Shown piece by piece: positions 7,436-16,338 of a stretch of 64,000 nucleotides of DNA. The translations under genes and the position numbers were made by a program. Where the stretch lies: assembly GCF_034931365.1 (NCBI RefSeq), contig NZ_JAYGII010000014.1, positions 13,013 through 77,012 on the forward strand, given 5' to 3'. The notes beneath the pieces are model-generated. The model was given only the letters and a program-made list of their open reading frames with translations. It was not told where the DNA came from and made no database searches. Position 1 is the stretch's first letter; each line of letters opens with the position of its first letter. Source of the DNA: Natronospira elongata. GTDB lineage: Bacteria > Pseudomonadota > Gammaproteobacteria > Natronospirales > Natronospiraceae.

Positions 7436-8917
7436 TCAGTGAGCTGCCAGTTCAATCACTTCCGGGGTCACGTCCGCGAACTGGGGCATTTCCATACCGG
7501 CGTCCGCGTGGATATAGGTCGGGTCCGTGACGGCGTAGATTGTGCCATTAAAGCGGACGCTGTCGCCACCAATTTCTTCCGGGAAGGCCACGGCGGCGGC
7601 GATGTGCCCGGGATAACGCAATCCGACTACCTCGAGATCGGTGAGTTCCCGCACCAGCCAGGCAAACAGAATGGCCCGGTCTTCGCAGTCGGAATAGTCA
7701 TAATAGATCGTCTCTTCCGGAAACAGCGGTTTCTCGCGACCGAAATTCTCCGGATCGATCTTGTAATCGAAGGCCGTCTGCACGAAACGCAGCAGAAGGT
7801 TGACCTGGTCCACCGGGTCCCGCTCGTCGAGCAGGGGCGCCAGCCCCGAGATCAGGCTCTTGGCGGTGCGGTCGTACACCGGCGCATTGAAATAGACTTC
7901 CAGTTCCGTCTGGGGGTAATCGCGGTAGAACTCGATGATACTGCGGTTGACCAGAACCGGAACGTCATATTCCTCGCCGGCATAACGGAAGCCGAGATCA
8001 CGCCGGATTTCCTTGCGCGGCAGCCCCCAGGGGGATTCCACTTCCATGCCGAGACGACTATCGGCATCCGGATAGCTGCCCTCGTAGGTATAGAGACGAT
8101 CCACCTGATAGGGCAGACCGGCGGGATTGACCACGTAATATTCCTGGCCATCGAGAGTGAAGTAATTGGTGGCATAAAGACGCTGCCGGACCGGCAACAT
8201 GAGATGCACACGACGTCCGTCATGACCCACCCGGGCATCGAAGCCGGACTTGGACAGCATGTACCAGGCAAACAGGCGCCCCATGTTGACGTCGTCATTG
8301 AACAGGGCGCGCCCGGCCTTGTAGTGCAGGCGGGCAAGGCCCCAGTCATTCAGGCCAAGCTCCCGATTGGCTGCCTCGGCGGCATCCAGAAAGATCTGAT
8401 AGTCGCTTTGGCTCATGTGAGCCCAGAAGGCACTGATGCCCTCTTCATCGACACTGTTGAGTCGAAAGGTCGGGGTGTCGGGGTCCTTGCGCAGCCCGAC
8501 TTCAGCCAGATAAAAGGCCAGGCGCAGTGATTCGCCCGCCGGGGTTTCCGGCTCCGGCTCCACCTCGACCACGGCTTCTTCTTCCGGCTCGGGAATGGTG
8601 ATCTCAATGGGGGGCGGGGCCGGTCTTTCCCTGGGGGGCTCGGGCTTCTCGCTTACCGTCGGCGGTTCATCGATCTTGGGGGCCTCGTGTTCCTGGCGCG
8701 CCGGCCGCGACTCGAAGGCCGCCCATTGCTGCTCCAGATAATCCATGAAGGCCCGATCCCGGGCATCGCGAAATTCCTGATAGCTGGACTCTTGCTGCTG
8801 GCGCCAGCGCTCGAAATCGGATTGCGCCAGGGCCACGGTGAGGAAGGAAGCGAGTATCAGGGCGACAACAAGAACCAGCCCGCCCCGCCGGAGATTGGAC
8901 GGCACCACGATAAACAT
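7436..8917 (-). CDS. Secreted transglutaminase-like cysteine protease family protein
   Basis: The 493-residue protein starts with a signal peptide or membrane anchor (GGLVLVVALILASFLTVALA). A Gln/Arg-rich helical segment follows, then a long proline- and glutamate-rich linker at about residues 90-150, which suits spanning periplasm or cell wall. The C-terminal third has the Cys-His-Asp order of a transglutaminase-like fold: C411 in YSDCEDRA, H438 in PGHIAAA and D465 in VTDPTY. Family members are peptidases or amide-bond-modifying enzymes; the substrate is unknown. ATG 8917 with GGGGGAT upstream gives the signal peptide at once, whereas the longer frame puts 20 odd residues before it. It is the last main gene of a leftward operon with LpoB and other lipoproteins, so a cell-wall role is inferred. 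Confidence 0.8.
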   Translation of the reverse strand: MFIVVPSNLRRGGLVLVVALILASFLTVALAQSDFERWRQQQESSYQEFRDARDRAFMDYLEQQWAAFESRPARQEHEAPKIDEPPTVSEKPEPPRERPAPPPIEITIPEPEEEAVVEVEPEPETPAGESLRLAFYLAEVGLRKDPDTPTFRLNSVDEEGISAFWAHMSQSDYQIFLDAAEAANRELGLNDWGLARLHYKAGRALFNDDVNMGRLFAWYMLSKSGFDARVGHDGRRVHLMLPVRQRLYATNYFTLDGQEYYVVNPAGLPYQVDRLYTYEGSYPDADSRLGMEVESPWGLPRKEIRRDLGFRYAGEEYDVPVLVNRSIIEFYRDYPQTELEVYFNAPVYDRTAKSLISGLAPLLDERDPVDQVNLLLRFVQTAFDYKIDPENFGREKPLFPEETIYYDYSDCEDRAILFAWLVRELTDLEVVGLRYPGHIAAAVAFPEEIGGDSVRFNGTIYAVTDPTYIHADAGMEMPQFADVTPEVIELAAH

Positions 8918-8942
8918 GACAGATCCCCCATGCAGCGGGCCA

Positions 8943-8973
8943 TGCCGGGGCCGGCACGTTGCCGGCCCCGGCA
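8943..8973. repeat. Perfect 14-bp palindrome between two operon genes
   Basis: A 14-base arm (TGCCGGGGCCGGCA), a 3-base loop and the exact reverse complement sit in the 67-base gap between an LPP20-type lipoprotein gene and the transglutaminase-like gene. No T run follows on either strand. It may set mRNA stability or relative expression within the operon, or be a leftover repeat. Confidence 0.7.
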
Positions 8974-8984
8974 GCACTCAGAGC

Positions 8985-9563
8985 TTACTGACCGCGGCGA
9001 CGCTCCAGAGCCTCGTCCATCTCATCACGGGCCTGGGCGTGACGGAACTGCTCCCACAGCACAGCCTCATCCTGACCGGCGACGGGTCGGTCACTGGCGG
9101 CGAGGATATTGTCGAACAATTCCCGCATGGAGCGCTCGCCCACCACCACCATGGTGCAGAGCTGGCGCTGCTCATTGATGGTCTCGTAGTCGGTGCGGTT
9201 AACCCGAGACCCCTGGAGAGTCACATCGGCCAGCTGACGGGACACGCTCTGGAAGGTGGAACCGGTCACGGTGTCCCCCTCGGCCGTACGGGTCCGCTGC
9301 TGATAGGTCTCCTCCATGGACTCCACCGCCACTTCGATCTGATTGGCCAGGGCCTGACGGGTCAGGGCCACCGCCTCACTGCGATCAATGGCGAACTGGT
9401 CGGACGCCGGCACACAGTTGGTGGCGGCAATGCCGTCACTGATCTGACCTTGAGGATCAGCCACCCATTCCGGGATGCGATCCTCGGGGGCGCGTTCGGG
9501 GGTACCGCCACAGGCGGCCAGGAAACTCGCTGCAGCAAGCAGCACTAGACTTCTTTTCAGCAT
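8985..9563 (-). CDS. LPP20-type outer-envelope lipoprotein (second copy)
   Basis: A 192-residue lipoprotein. Its N-terminus MLKRSLVLLAAASFLAACGG has a lipobox with the lipidated cysteine at 18. The following IPEWVADPQG and the helical region containing RSEAVALTRQALANQIEV resemble the LPP20 fold, a secreted two-layer domain of unknown function. I use ATG 9563, which follows GAGGAGGGAAG; the frame upstream begins only with TTG. It lies in a run of four lipoprotein genes ahead of a transglutaminase-like gene. Not acidic at position +2 after the cysteine (Gly-Gly), so outer-membrane sorting is likely by the Lol rule. Confidence 0.75.
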   Translation of the reverse strand: MLKRSLVLLAAASFLAACGGTPERAPEDRIPEWVADPQGQISDGIAATNCVPASDQFAIDRSEAVALTRQALANQIEVAVESMEETYQQRTRTAEGDTVTGSTFQSVSRQLADVTLQGSRVNRTDYETINEQRQLCTMVVVGERSMRELFDNILAASDRPVAGQDEAVLWEQFRHAQARDEMDEALERRRGQ

Positions 9564-9593
9564 GGGACTCTTCCCTCCTCTCAATAATCACAA

Positions 9594-10619
9594 TCAAAGA
9601 AACTGGAACAGGCGCTCACCCAGGGACTGCCCGAGAGAGTCGGCCAGATTGCCAATGACACGATCCTGGGCCAGGCCGGGATCACTGGATGCTTCGCGCA
9701 GCTCCTGACGGAACTGCCCGATCACCCGGCCATCCGGTTCACGAATGACCACCTCACCCTCGGCGAAGGCAAAGTGATCCTGTCCCCGCTGAACATTGCG
9801 CAAGCGAAGCTCGCCACCAATGATCAGGTCCGGGCTGCCGTCGCCGCCGACTCGCAGGCCTTCGCGTATCAGACCTTCGCGCAAGCCCGAGCGCAAGCGG
9901 GACTCCATGCCGCTGTCATCAATATCCAGGCGCAGTGAATTGAGCGCTTCCCAAAGCCGCTCCAGCACATCGGCATAGTCGTCCGCCACCGGCCGATTGG
10001 GCAGACCCGTGGTGGACACCATGGATAACTGCTGTTCAATGCTATCGGCACGGCCAATCAACTCAGCCGCCGGCTTCAGGGCACGGACCGCCCGGATACG
10101 GTCTCCAGTCGGTATCTCCCGTTCCCTGAACAGGTCCAGCTGCTCACGGATATCGCGAAGCTGATTGCCCAGCCGCATGGTGGCGGCCGGACGATCAAGG
10201 CGGGCCAGGACATAGAGCGTTTCTTCCGCCCCATCCGGCACTGCTTCCACGATTTCGATTTCGTCCAGAGTCGTCTCCGGCACACTGGCACGAACTTCCT
10301 GGGCAAAACCGCGGGTGACCGGCCCGGTGGCCCCTTCCCGGACCCGCTCCACCCAGGCGGTGGTCTCGCCGGCCACCGTGACCCGCATATTGGAGATCAG
10401 GTCACTGCGGGCCCGGTCCGCCGCCGCACGGCGAGCCTCGGCAGGGTCACCGCGCAGCGGAGCCGAACCCACGCCATGGACATAACGGGGGTCATCCGGG
10501 GTGTTGAGCACCCAGTCGGGAACGCCGGTGTCCGCATTGGCGTCGCCGGCAGGGCCCGCGGCGCAGGCCACCACCAATGGCAGCAACAGGCCCAGGCTGA
10601 ACAGTTTGCGAAGCATCAT
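9594..10619 (-). CDS. LPP20-type lipoprotein (first copy)
   Basis: A 341-residue lipoprotein. MMLRKLFSLGLLLPLVVACA gives a lipobox with C19. The segment VPDWVLNTPDDPRYVHGVG followed by an alanine/arginine-rich helix is typical of LPP20-family proteins. The C-terminal half (about 200-341) is a second domain with a LIIGGELRLRNVQ strand pattern that I do not recognise; it resembles the curli-assembly or LpoB-like nucleotide-free fold in style only. The gene starts 11 nt after the stop of lpoB and is followed after 30 nt by a shorter paralogue-like gene. That places it firmly in the envelope operon. Biochemical role unknown. Confidence 0.75.
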   Translation of the reverse strand: MMLRKLFSLGLLLPLVVACAAGPAGDANADTGVPDWVLNTPDDPRYVHGVGSAPLRGDPAEARRAAADRARSDLISNMRVTVAGETTAWVERVREGATGPVTRGFAQEVRASVPETTLDEIEIVEAVPDGAEETLYVLARLDRPAATMRLGNQLRDIREQLDLFREREIPTGDRIRAVRALKPAAELIGRADSIEQQLSMVSTTGLPNRPVADDYADVLERLWEALNSLRLDIDDSGMESRLRSGLREGLIREGLRVGGDGSPDLIIGGELRLRNVQRGQDHFAFAEGEVVIREPDGRVIGQFRQELREASSDPGLAQDRVIGNLADSLGQSLGERLFQFL

Positions 10620-10630
10620 GGCTGCTTACC

Positions 10631-11239
10631 TCAGAGACCGCGCCGGGCCCGTCGCATCACCTTCTGTTCCTGGTGCTGCCCGTGCCAGACGTCCACATTG
10701 GTTTCCACATCCACCAGACGCAGGTCCACCTGGTAGGAAGTGACCCGGGTTCCGTCCAGGCGATCAATGGTGGAGTCGATTGAACCCACCAGGGCGTAAT
10801 CCGCCCCCAGCTCACGGCCCATGCGGGCGGCGGTTTCGGGGTCGGCATGAAACTCCTGATCACGGCGCTCGTCTCGAATTTCATCCCGCTCGGCCCCGCC
10901 GGCCACGAAATCCACCCGGCCGGAGCGAATCATTTCCCGGCGCAGCTCGTTGATGAAGGTATCCACCGGGATATGCTCGTGGGAGCGGTTGCGAACGGAC
11001 TGGATGATCACCCGGGGACGATCACGATCCGGGTTATCCGCCCGGAAACGCTCCAACCACGGAAACGTGAGCATGTCATCGATCATTACCGAGGCAACAT
11101 TGCGGGAATCGGTGATGTTCCAGCGATCGGTCAGGTCCACCTGCTCATCGGCGCCCACCCGTTCAACCTGGGTTCCACCACAACCACTGACAGCAACAGC
11201 CACCAGGGCCAACAAGATCCAGCGTGCAAAGACTTTCAT
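10631..11239 (-). CDS. lpoB: Penicillin-binding protein activator LpoB family lipoprotein
   Basis: A 202-residue lipoprotein with a lipobox ending in SGCGG (C20). The body matches LpoB/COG3417: DLTDRWNITDSRNVASVMID, DRPRVIIQSVRNRSHEHIP, TFINELRREMIRSGRVDFV and the C-terminal RMGRELGADYALVGSI. In enterobacteria LpoB reaches from the outer membrane to stimulate PBP1b. Here the window has PBP1A (mrcA) but no PBP1b, so the partner cannot be read from context. It lacks the long disordered linker of E. coli LpoB. ATG 11239 has GGAGGGAG upstream. It sits between a COG3014 lipoprotein gene and two LPP20 genes, an association seen in other gammaproteobacteria. Confidence 0.85.
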   Translation of the reverse strand: MKVFARWILLALVAVAVSGCGGTQVERVGADEQVDLTDRWNITDSRNVASVMIDDMLTFPWLERFRADNPDRDRPRVIIQSVRNRSHEHIPVDTFINELRREMIRSGRVDFVAGGAERDEIRDERRDQEFHADPETAARMGRELGADYALVGSIDSTIDRLDGTRVTSYQVDLRLVDVETNVDVWHGQHQEQKVMRRARRGL

Positions 11240-11349
11240 TCTTTCTCCCTCCCATTCAGGCAAACAGTCAATTGATGTCCATAGACTAGTGCATTTCCGG
11301 CCTGCCCGCCCCTACCCGAATGGGGCACCTCACGGACAGGCCCGGATAA

Positions 11350-13143
11350 TCAGTTCAAGGTCAGCACTTCCAGCCGCGGGGCGCCCTCACTGTCGCCCGG
11401 CAACTCAATCGAGGGTGGGTTGCTGAGCCGTCGGGACATCAGCAGGCGGATTTCCCCGGGCTCCAGCGACACTTCCACGGCCGGCGCCAGACCTTTCTCG
11501 CCACCCAGAAACTCGCCCTGTCGCAAGCGCACCCGGCTGGTGCCCGGCTCCACCGGAATCCGCGCCACGCGCACCTCGGCCGGCAGAGTCTGCCAGGCAC
11601 GGGTGTCGGCACGACTGGCCGCGGCGGTGCCAGTGCGGGCGGCCAATCCGCCCAGCTGCCCGAGCAGACCGCCGCGTTCTTCCATTTCCTGGGCCGCCAG
11701 CTCGGCCAGGGCGTTCTGCAGCAAGCGACGGGCAACCTCGCGACGCAGTTCATCGCCCGCACTGAGCAGCATGTCCTGGTAGGCCATCATGGTCAGATTA
11801 TCGGCCCGGGCAAGGACTTCGCGCTGGCCATCGATTTCCAGGAAACTGGGACTCACTTCCGGGCGGGGCGGCCCCGGATAGGGCACGGTGACCCGAACCC
11901 CGCCCTGCAGGGCACGAATGATGCCCCAGGACTCCAACTGGCCCCAGAGCGGGCCCACATAGAAACTCTTTTCGAAGACGCCCCGGAAGGCCCCTTCCAG
12001 ACCACCCTGGCTGTAATGAACCATCATTGCCAGGGGACCGGTATCGGCATACATGGTCTGAAACCAGGCCGACTGGGCGAGCCGCTCATCATGGGTGCCA
12101 CCGGTCCAGGGTTGCAGGGTAATGGAACGGCGACGGGGGTCGGCATACATGATCAGGTTGAGCTCGCCCCTGGGAGGCAGGCGGTCCACATGCTGAATCA
12201 CCAGCAGATGTGCCTCCTCGCCACTGCTGTTGCTGATCCGCTCCACCCCATCGGCTCCGATTCGCTGCCGGGCCTCGTCTTCCCGCCCCCGCCAGCCGTC
12301 GGTGCGGTGCTGCAGTCGATAGGCATCGAACCAGGCCTGGCGAAGGAAATCCTCGCCCAGCAGATACTGGGCGGCATAGCCGTCCTCGTAGATTTGCGCC
12401 GCCTGGGTATAGGCGATGCGGGCATTGTCCAGCTCGCCGGCCATCTCGTAGAGAACGCCGGTGAGGTAACGCAGCCAGGCCGCGTCCCTGAAGCGCAGGC
12501 TGTCGCGATCGGCGATCTCCTCGCTCATGCCGTGAAAGCCCACCAGCAGGGAGGACATGATGGTGTTCCGCCGGCCACCCTCGCTGACTTCCTCGTAGCT
12601 GCCCTCCAGGATGGAGAGCTCATGCAGGCGGGCATCCAGCTTGCGGGTTTCCACCAGGGCACTGTCGAGATGATCACGGCGGTCACGCCAGTTGTCGCTG
12701 GCCTGGGCCAGGGCCGCGAAATTCAGCGCCTGATAATAATGAATGTAGGCCAGTTCATAGACGGTGCCGCGATAGGGCGCGTTGCGGGGATTGCTCATTG
12801 CCGAACGCAGGCCATCGCGGAAATAGCGGGTGTAGAGATCCTCGCCAATCATCTCCGCCTCGGCCAGCAGGACGATGCTTTGCTCAAAATCCCCGGCCAG
12901 GTGGGCGACCGCGCCCCGCTCCAGGTGATAGAGCAGGCGATCGTTGCCATCCGCGTCCAGAACCTGTTCCAGACCTTCCTGGGCGGCTTCGTAGTAACCG
13001 GCATCGGCCAGAGTGAGAGCTTCCCCCACTTCCTGGCCATAGGTGGCGCACCCTGACAGGATGATTGCCGTCAGAATCAGGCCCAGGGCCCGGGCTCGCG
13101 CCAGGCTTTCTCGGTATCCCCCCGCGGGCATTGCCTTTCTCAT
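11350..13143 (-). CDS. COG3014 family large lipoprotein
   Basis: A 597-residue protein with an N-terminal signal ending in IILSGCATYG (lipidated cysteine about C32). The first 330 residues are helical and repeat-like: DAGYYEAAQEGLEQVL, YYQALNFAALAQASDN and LDNARIAYTQAAQIYED. This suggests TPR-like hairpins. The second half is more beta-rich, with a basic LMSRRLSNPPS near the end. This matches the uncharacterised COG3014 group, which accompanies LpoB and LPP20 genes. A scaffold for envelope enzymes is my inference. ATG 13143 follows AGAGGGGATA. It is the first gene of the operon, 110 nt before lpoB, and is divergent from an MFS gene across 230 bp. Confidence 0.8.
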   Translation of the reverse strand: MRKAMPAGGYRESLARARALGLILTAIILSGCATYGQEVGEALTLADAGYYEAAQEGLEQVLDADGNDRLLYHLERGAVAHLAGDFEQSIVLLAEAEMIGEDLYTRYFRDGLRSAMSNPRNAPYRGTVYELAYIHYYQALNFAALAQASDNWRDRRDHLDSALVETRKLDARLHELSILEGSYEEVSEGGRRNTIMSSLLVGFHGMSEEIADRDSLRFRDAAWLRYLTGVLYEMAGELDNARIAYTQAAQIYEDGYAAQYLLGEDFLRQAWFDAYRLQHRTDGWRGREDEARQRIGADGVERISNSSGEEAHLLVIQHVDRLPPRGELNLIMYADPRRRSITLQPWTGGTHDERLAQSAWFQTMYADTGPLAMMVHYSQGGLEGAFRGVFEKSFYVGPLWGQLESWGIIRALQGGVRVTVPYPGPPRPEVSPSFLEIDGQREVLARADNLTMMAYQDMLLSAGDELRREVARRLLQNALAELAAQEMEERGGLLGQLGGLAARTGTAAASRADTRAWQTLPAEVRVARIPVEPGTSRVRLRQGEFLGGEKGLAPAVEVSLEPGEIRLLMSRRLSNPPSIELPGDSEGAPRLEVLTLN

Positions 13144-13373
13144 TATCCCCTCTCCCTGCAATCGCCGACCGGTCCGGATCCAGGACCCATCGTCCCGACA
13201 ATGGACTTAATCTGACATATCCCGGCCGCCTTGCACATACCCCAAATGGGTGATGCTAGCGGATCGCACCCCGCCACGCCACGCAATGCCCCCTGATTCC
13301 GGACTGTCTCGGGTAAGCACGGGCCTTCAAGCTGTTAGGATGCGACACAGGTCAGCACGCGGGAGTTGCCACA

Positions 13374-14714
13374 GTGGTCAGCAGAAAACTGGCACCGAAA
13401 CGGGAAATCTTCGGCTGGGCGATGTTCGACTTCGCCAATCAGGCCTACACCCTGCTGATCATCACGGTGGTGTTCGGCGACCTGTTCACCCGGATCATTG
13501 TCGGCGACGGGCCGGATTATCGCCTCGGCAACCTGCTCTGGAGCCTGGCCCTGGCGGCCAGCTATTTCCTGGTGGTGACCGCCGGGCCGGTCTGTGGCGC
13601 CCTGACCGATTACTCCCGCTCCCGCAAACGCTTCCTCTTCGCCAGCTACCTGCTCACCATCATTGCCACCGCCCTGCTCTACTTCGTGGAACCGGGCTGG
13701 ATCACGCTGGCAGTGGTCCTGATCATTATCTCCAATTTCGCCTATGCGATCGGGGAAAACTTCATTGCCAGCTTCCTGCCGGACCTGGGCCCGAAGAAGG
13801 CCCTGGGGTGGATATCCGGCCTCGGCTGGGGCCTTGGCTATATCGGCGGCCTGGTGGCGACAGCCTTCACCCTGCTGATCCTGGGCGAAGTCAGCGAAGC
13901 CAATTTCGACCGCATTCGCTGGGTCGGGCCATTTGCGGCGGCCTTCTTCCTGCTCGCCGCCCTGCCCACCTTCATCTGGCTGAAGGAGCGGGGCCGGCGC
14001 CGACCGCCGCCAGTGGGGGAGAGTTACCTTCGCATCGGCTTCCGACGCCTGGGGCATACGGTCTCCAATCTGCGCGGCTTCCGGGATCTGAGCATCCTGC
14101 TGGTGTCGGTCTTTTTCGTCATGGCCGGGATCTACATCATCATCAGTTTTTCTTTCATCTACGGCGCCCAGGTCATTGGCTGGGAAGAACATGTGCGGGC
14201 GATGATGTTTGTAACCGTGCAGATTACCGCCGCCATTGGCGCCATCGGCTTCGGCTGGATCCAGTCCCGGATTGGCGCCCGCCTGACCTATATGATCACG
14301 CTGGTCCTGTGGATGGCGGCCATCATTGCCATCTGGCAAACCCCGGGTCTGACCGCCCTCGCCGAGCGCTGGCTGGACGTGAACTGGGAGGCCCAGTACG
14401 TCTTCCTCTTCGCCGGCTCCCTGGCTGGCCTCAGCCTGGGCTCCAGCCAGTCGGCCGGGCGTGCCCTGGTGGGGGTGCTCACGCCACGCGGCAAGTCGGC
14501 CGAATTCTTCGGCTTCTGGGGCCTGGCAGGCAAGGCCGCGGCCATCTTCGGCATCCTTGGCCTGGGCATCATCCAGGCCTATTTGGGTCTGGCCGATGCC
14601 ATCCTCTTCTGTCTGGCCCTGTTCGTGGCGGCCTTCCTCGCCGCCATTCCCGTCAATGAAGCCCGCGGCGCCGCCATGGCCGATAGCTGGCGAGATCCAC
14701 ACCGGACTGATTGA
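13374..14714 (+). CDS. MFS transporter, UMF1/Atg22-like
   Basis: A 446-residue membrane protein with about 12 hydrophobic segments. The opening FGWAMFDFANQAYTLLIITV is characteristic of the UMF1 (Atg22-like) branch of the major facilitator superfamily, whose substrates are mostly unknown (amino-acid or peptide export has been proposed for some). The start is GTG 13374, with GGGAG about 8 bases upstream; the protein begins VSRKLAPKREIFGW. It is a single gene, converging on ubiA with only 32 bases between the stops and no clear T-rich terminator there. Confidence 0.85.
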   Translation: MVSRKLAPKREIFGWAMFDFANQAYTLLIITVVFGDLFTRIIVGDGPDYRLGNLLWSLALAASYFLVVTAGPVCGALTDYSRSRKRFLFASYLLTIIATALLYFVEPGWITLAVVLIIISNFAYAIGENFIASFLPDLGPKKALGWISGLGWGLGYIGGLVATAFTLLILGEVSEANFDRIRWVGPFAAAFFLLAALPTFIWLKERGRRRPPPVGESYLRIGFRRLGHTVSNLRGFRDLSILLVSVFFVMAGIYIIISFSFIYGAQVIGWEEHVRAMMFVTVQITAAIGAIGFGWIQSRIGARLTYMITLVLWMAAIIAIWQTPGLTALAERWLDVNWEAQYVFLFAGSLAGLSLGSSQSAGRALVGVLTPRGKSAEFFGFWGLAGKAAAIFGILGLGIIQAYLGLADAILFCLALFVAAFLAAIPVNEARGAAMADSWRDPHRTD

Positions 14715-14746
14715 TGACTGAGAGGGCCGCGAATGGCGGTACGGCC

Positions 14747-15691
14747 TCAAGCGGTGAAAGTGTAATCCAGGAGGATGCCGGCGAAGACGAAGAAACCAAG
14801 CCAGTTATTGGAAAGGAAAGCACGGAAACAGTCGTCTCGGCGGCGATGGTAGATGAGGTATTGCTGCCAGACGATATTGGCGGCGGCGAAGGCCAGGGCC
14901 CAGAGATAGGTGACACCCAGCTCGGCCTGCTGGCCAATGAGATAAAGCGTGAAGAGGAAGGCCAGTTGAATCAGGCCGATGATGAGTCGGTCGAGATCAC
15001 CGAAGAGGATGGCGGCTGATTTGACCCCGATCTTGAGATCATCGTCACGATCCACCATGCCGTAAATGGTGTCATAGGCCAATGCCCAGAGGATGACGGC
15101 GATGAATATCAGCCAGGCCAGTTCACTGAGTCCGCCGGTCTGGGCAGCCCAGACCATGGGCGCGGCCCAGCCAAAGGCGATGCCAAGATAGGCCTGGGGC
15201 AGATAGGTGTAGCGCTTCATGAAGGGGTAGCTGGCGGCGAGAAAAATACCGACGAAAGCCAGCTTGATGGTGAGGGGGTTCATGGTCAGCACCAGCCCGA
15301 AGGCCACCAGGCCGAGCACGGCGAACAGGGCCAGTGCCTCCCAGGGCCTGATGGCGCCGGTGGCCAGGGGCCTTTCCCTGGTTCTTTTCACATGACCGTC
15401 AATATTGCGATCCGCGAAGTCATTGATCACACAACCGGCGGCCCGCATTACAAAGACCCCGAGCACGAAAACCACGAAGACCCTGGCATCGGGATGGCCT
15501 TCGCCCGCGAGCCACAGGGCCCAGAGGGTGGGCCAGAGGAGCAGAAATGTTCCGATGGGGCGATCCACCCGCATGAGCCGGATGTAATGACCAACCCGGG
15601 TCGCGGCGGCGGGCAACTGCTGTTGCACCAGCTTGCTGCGGCGCAGGCGGCGCAGTTTACGGGCGAGTTGGTCCGAGAACCGCTCCCTCAT
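14747..15691 (-). CDS. ubiA: 4-hydroxybenzoate polyprenyltransferase UbiA
   Basis: A 314-residue membrane enzyme that attaches the polyprenyl tail to 4-hydroxybenzoate in ubiquinone synthesis. Both aspartate-rich motifs are present: NDFADRNIDGHVKRT and YDTIYGMVDRDDD, which bind the Mg-diphosphate of the prenyl donor. They sit among eight or nine hydrophobic helices. I place the start at ATG 15691, which overlaps the ubiC stop by 4 nt (ATGA) and follows GGGAGAGTCGG. The frame extends 24 nt upstream but would run inside ubiC. Forms a ubiC-ubiA unit. Confidence 0.96.
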   Translation of the reverse strand: MRERFSDQLARKLRRLRRSKLVQQQLPAAATRVGHYIRLMRVDRPIGTFLLLWPTLWALWLAGEGHPDARVFVVFVLGVFVMRAAGCVINDFADRNIDGHVKRTRERPLATGAIRPWEALALFAVLGLVAFGLVLTMNPLTIKLAFVGIFLAASYPFMKRYTYLPQAYLGIAFGWAAPMVWAAQTGGLSELAWLIFIAVILWALAYDTIYGMVDRDDDLKIGVKSAAILFGDLDRLIIGLIQLAFLFTLYLIGQQAELGVTYLWALAFAAANIVWQQYLIYHRRRDDCFRAFLSNNWLGFFVFAGILLDYTFTA

Positions 15692-16221
15692 TCCGACTCT
15701 CCCTGCAGAAAACATTCAACAACAACCATGGCCTGATTGCCCACCAGCAAACGAGACCGACGAGCCCAGAGCACCGGGGCTCCATTTTCCAGTCCCTGGC
15801 GAGCCCGCTCTGCCAGGGGGTCATCGGCTTCCAGACGGGCAACCCTGAGATCTTCTCGCCTGGTCTGGCCCTGCGAGAACAGACGCGTGCCCAGGGGCTG
15901 GTCACCCAGGGACGTCATCCAATCCAGGCTGTCCAGCATGGCGGCAGGGATATGGCTGACCGCGTAGACCAGGGGTCTACCGCCCACATGCAGCCGTACT
16001 TCCCGGCGCAGGGCCCCATCACCGTCATTGGCCTCGCTCAAGCGCTCCACTTCCACCGCTTGACCGAACTCGGACTGCAGACGGTTGGTCAGGGAGCCGG
16101 TTTCCGTTAGCCAGGGCCAGATCGCCGGGCGCAGCGCCGCTGCCACCGAGTCGGGCGGGCACCATTTGGCGTGGGTCTGGATTTCCGGCTGTGGGCTGCT
16201 CTGGCTCATGGCGGCGGTCAT
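15688..16221 (-). CDS. ubiC: Chorismate lyase UbiC
   Basis: A 177-residue protein that splits chorismate into pyruvate and 4-hydroxybenzoate, the first step of ubiquinone synthesis. LTETGSLTNRLQ, LRREVRLHVGGRPLVYAVSHIP and VLWARRSRL are family-typical blocks; length is as expected (about 165-180). The start is ATG 16221; a second ATG at 16209 is possible and no ribosome site decides between them. It is translationally coupled to ubiA by a 4-nt overlap. Upstream lies a short gap divergent from the cyclase gene. Confidence 0.93.
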   Translation of the reverse strand: MTAAMSQSSPQPEIQTHAKWCPPDSVAAALRPAIWPWLTETGSLTNRLQSEFGQAVEVERLSEANDGDGALRREVRLHVGGRPLVYAVSHIPAAMLDSLDWMTSLGDQPLGTRLFSQGQTRREDLRVARLEADDPLAERARQGLENGAPVLWARRSRLLVGNQAMVVVECFLQGESE

Positions 16222-16338
16222 TGTAGCATCGCCGCGGATGGCCGCCGGCAGCCCCGCAGGCAGTGGCGACGGCTTTCGCTATACTGACGACAGATCAAGA
16301 TTTCAGAATGCCGGGCGGATGCCCGAAGGGAGCAATAG

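Noticed and set aside
14715..14746. Bidirectional terminator between the MFS gene and ubiA
   Set aside because: Weak GGCC pairings only and no T run on either strand.
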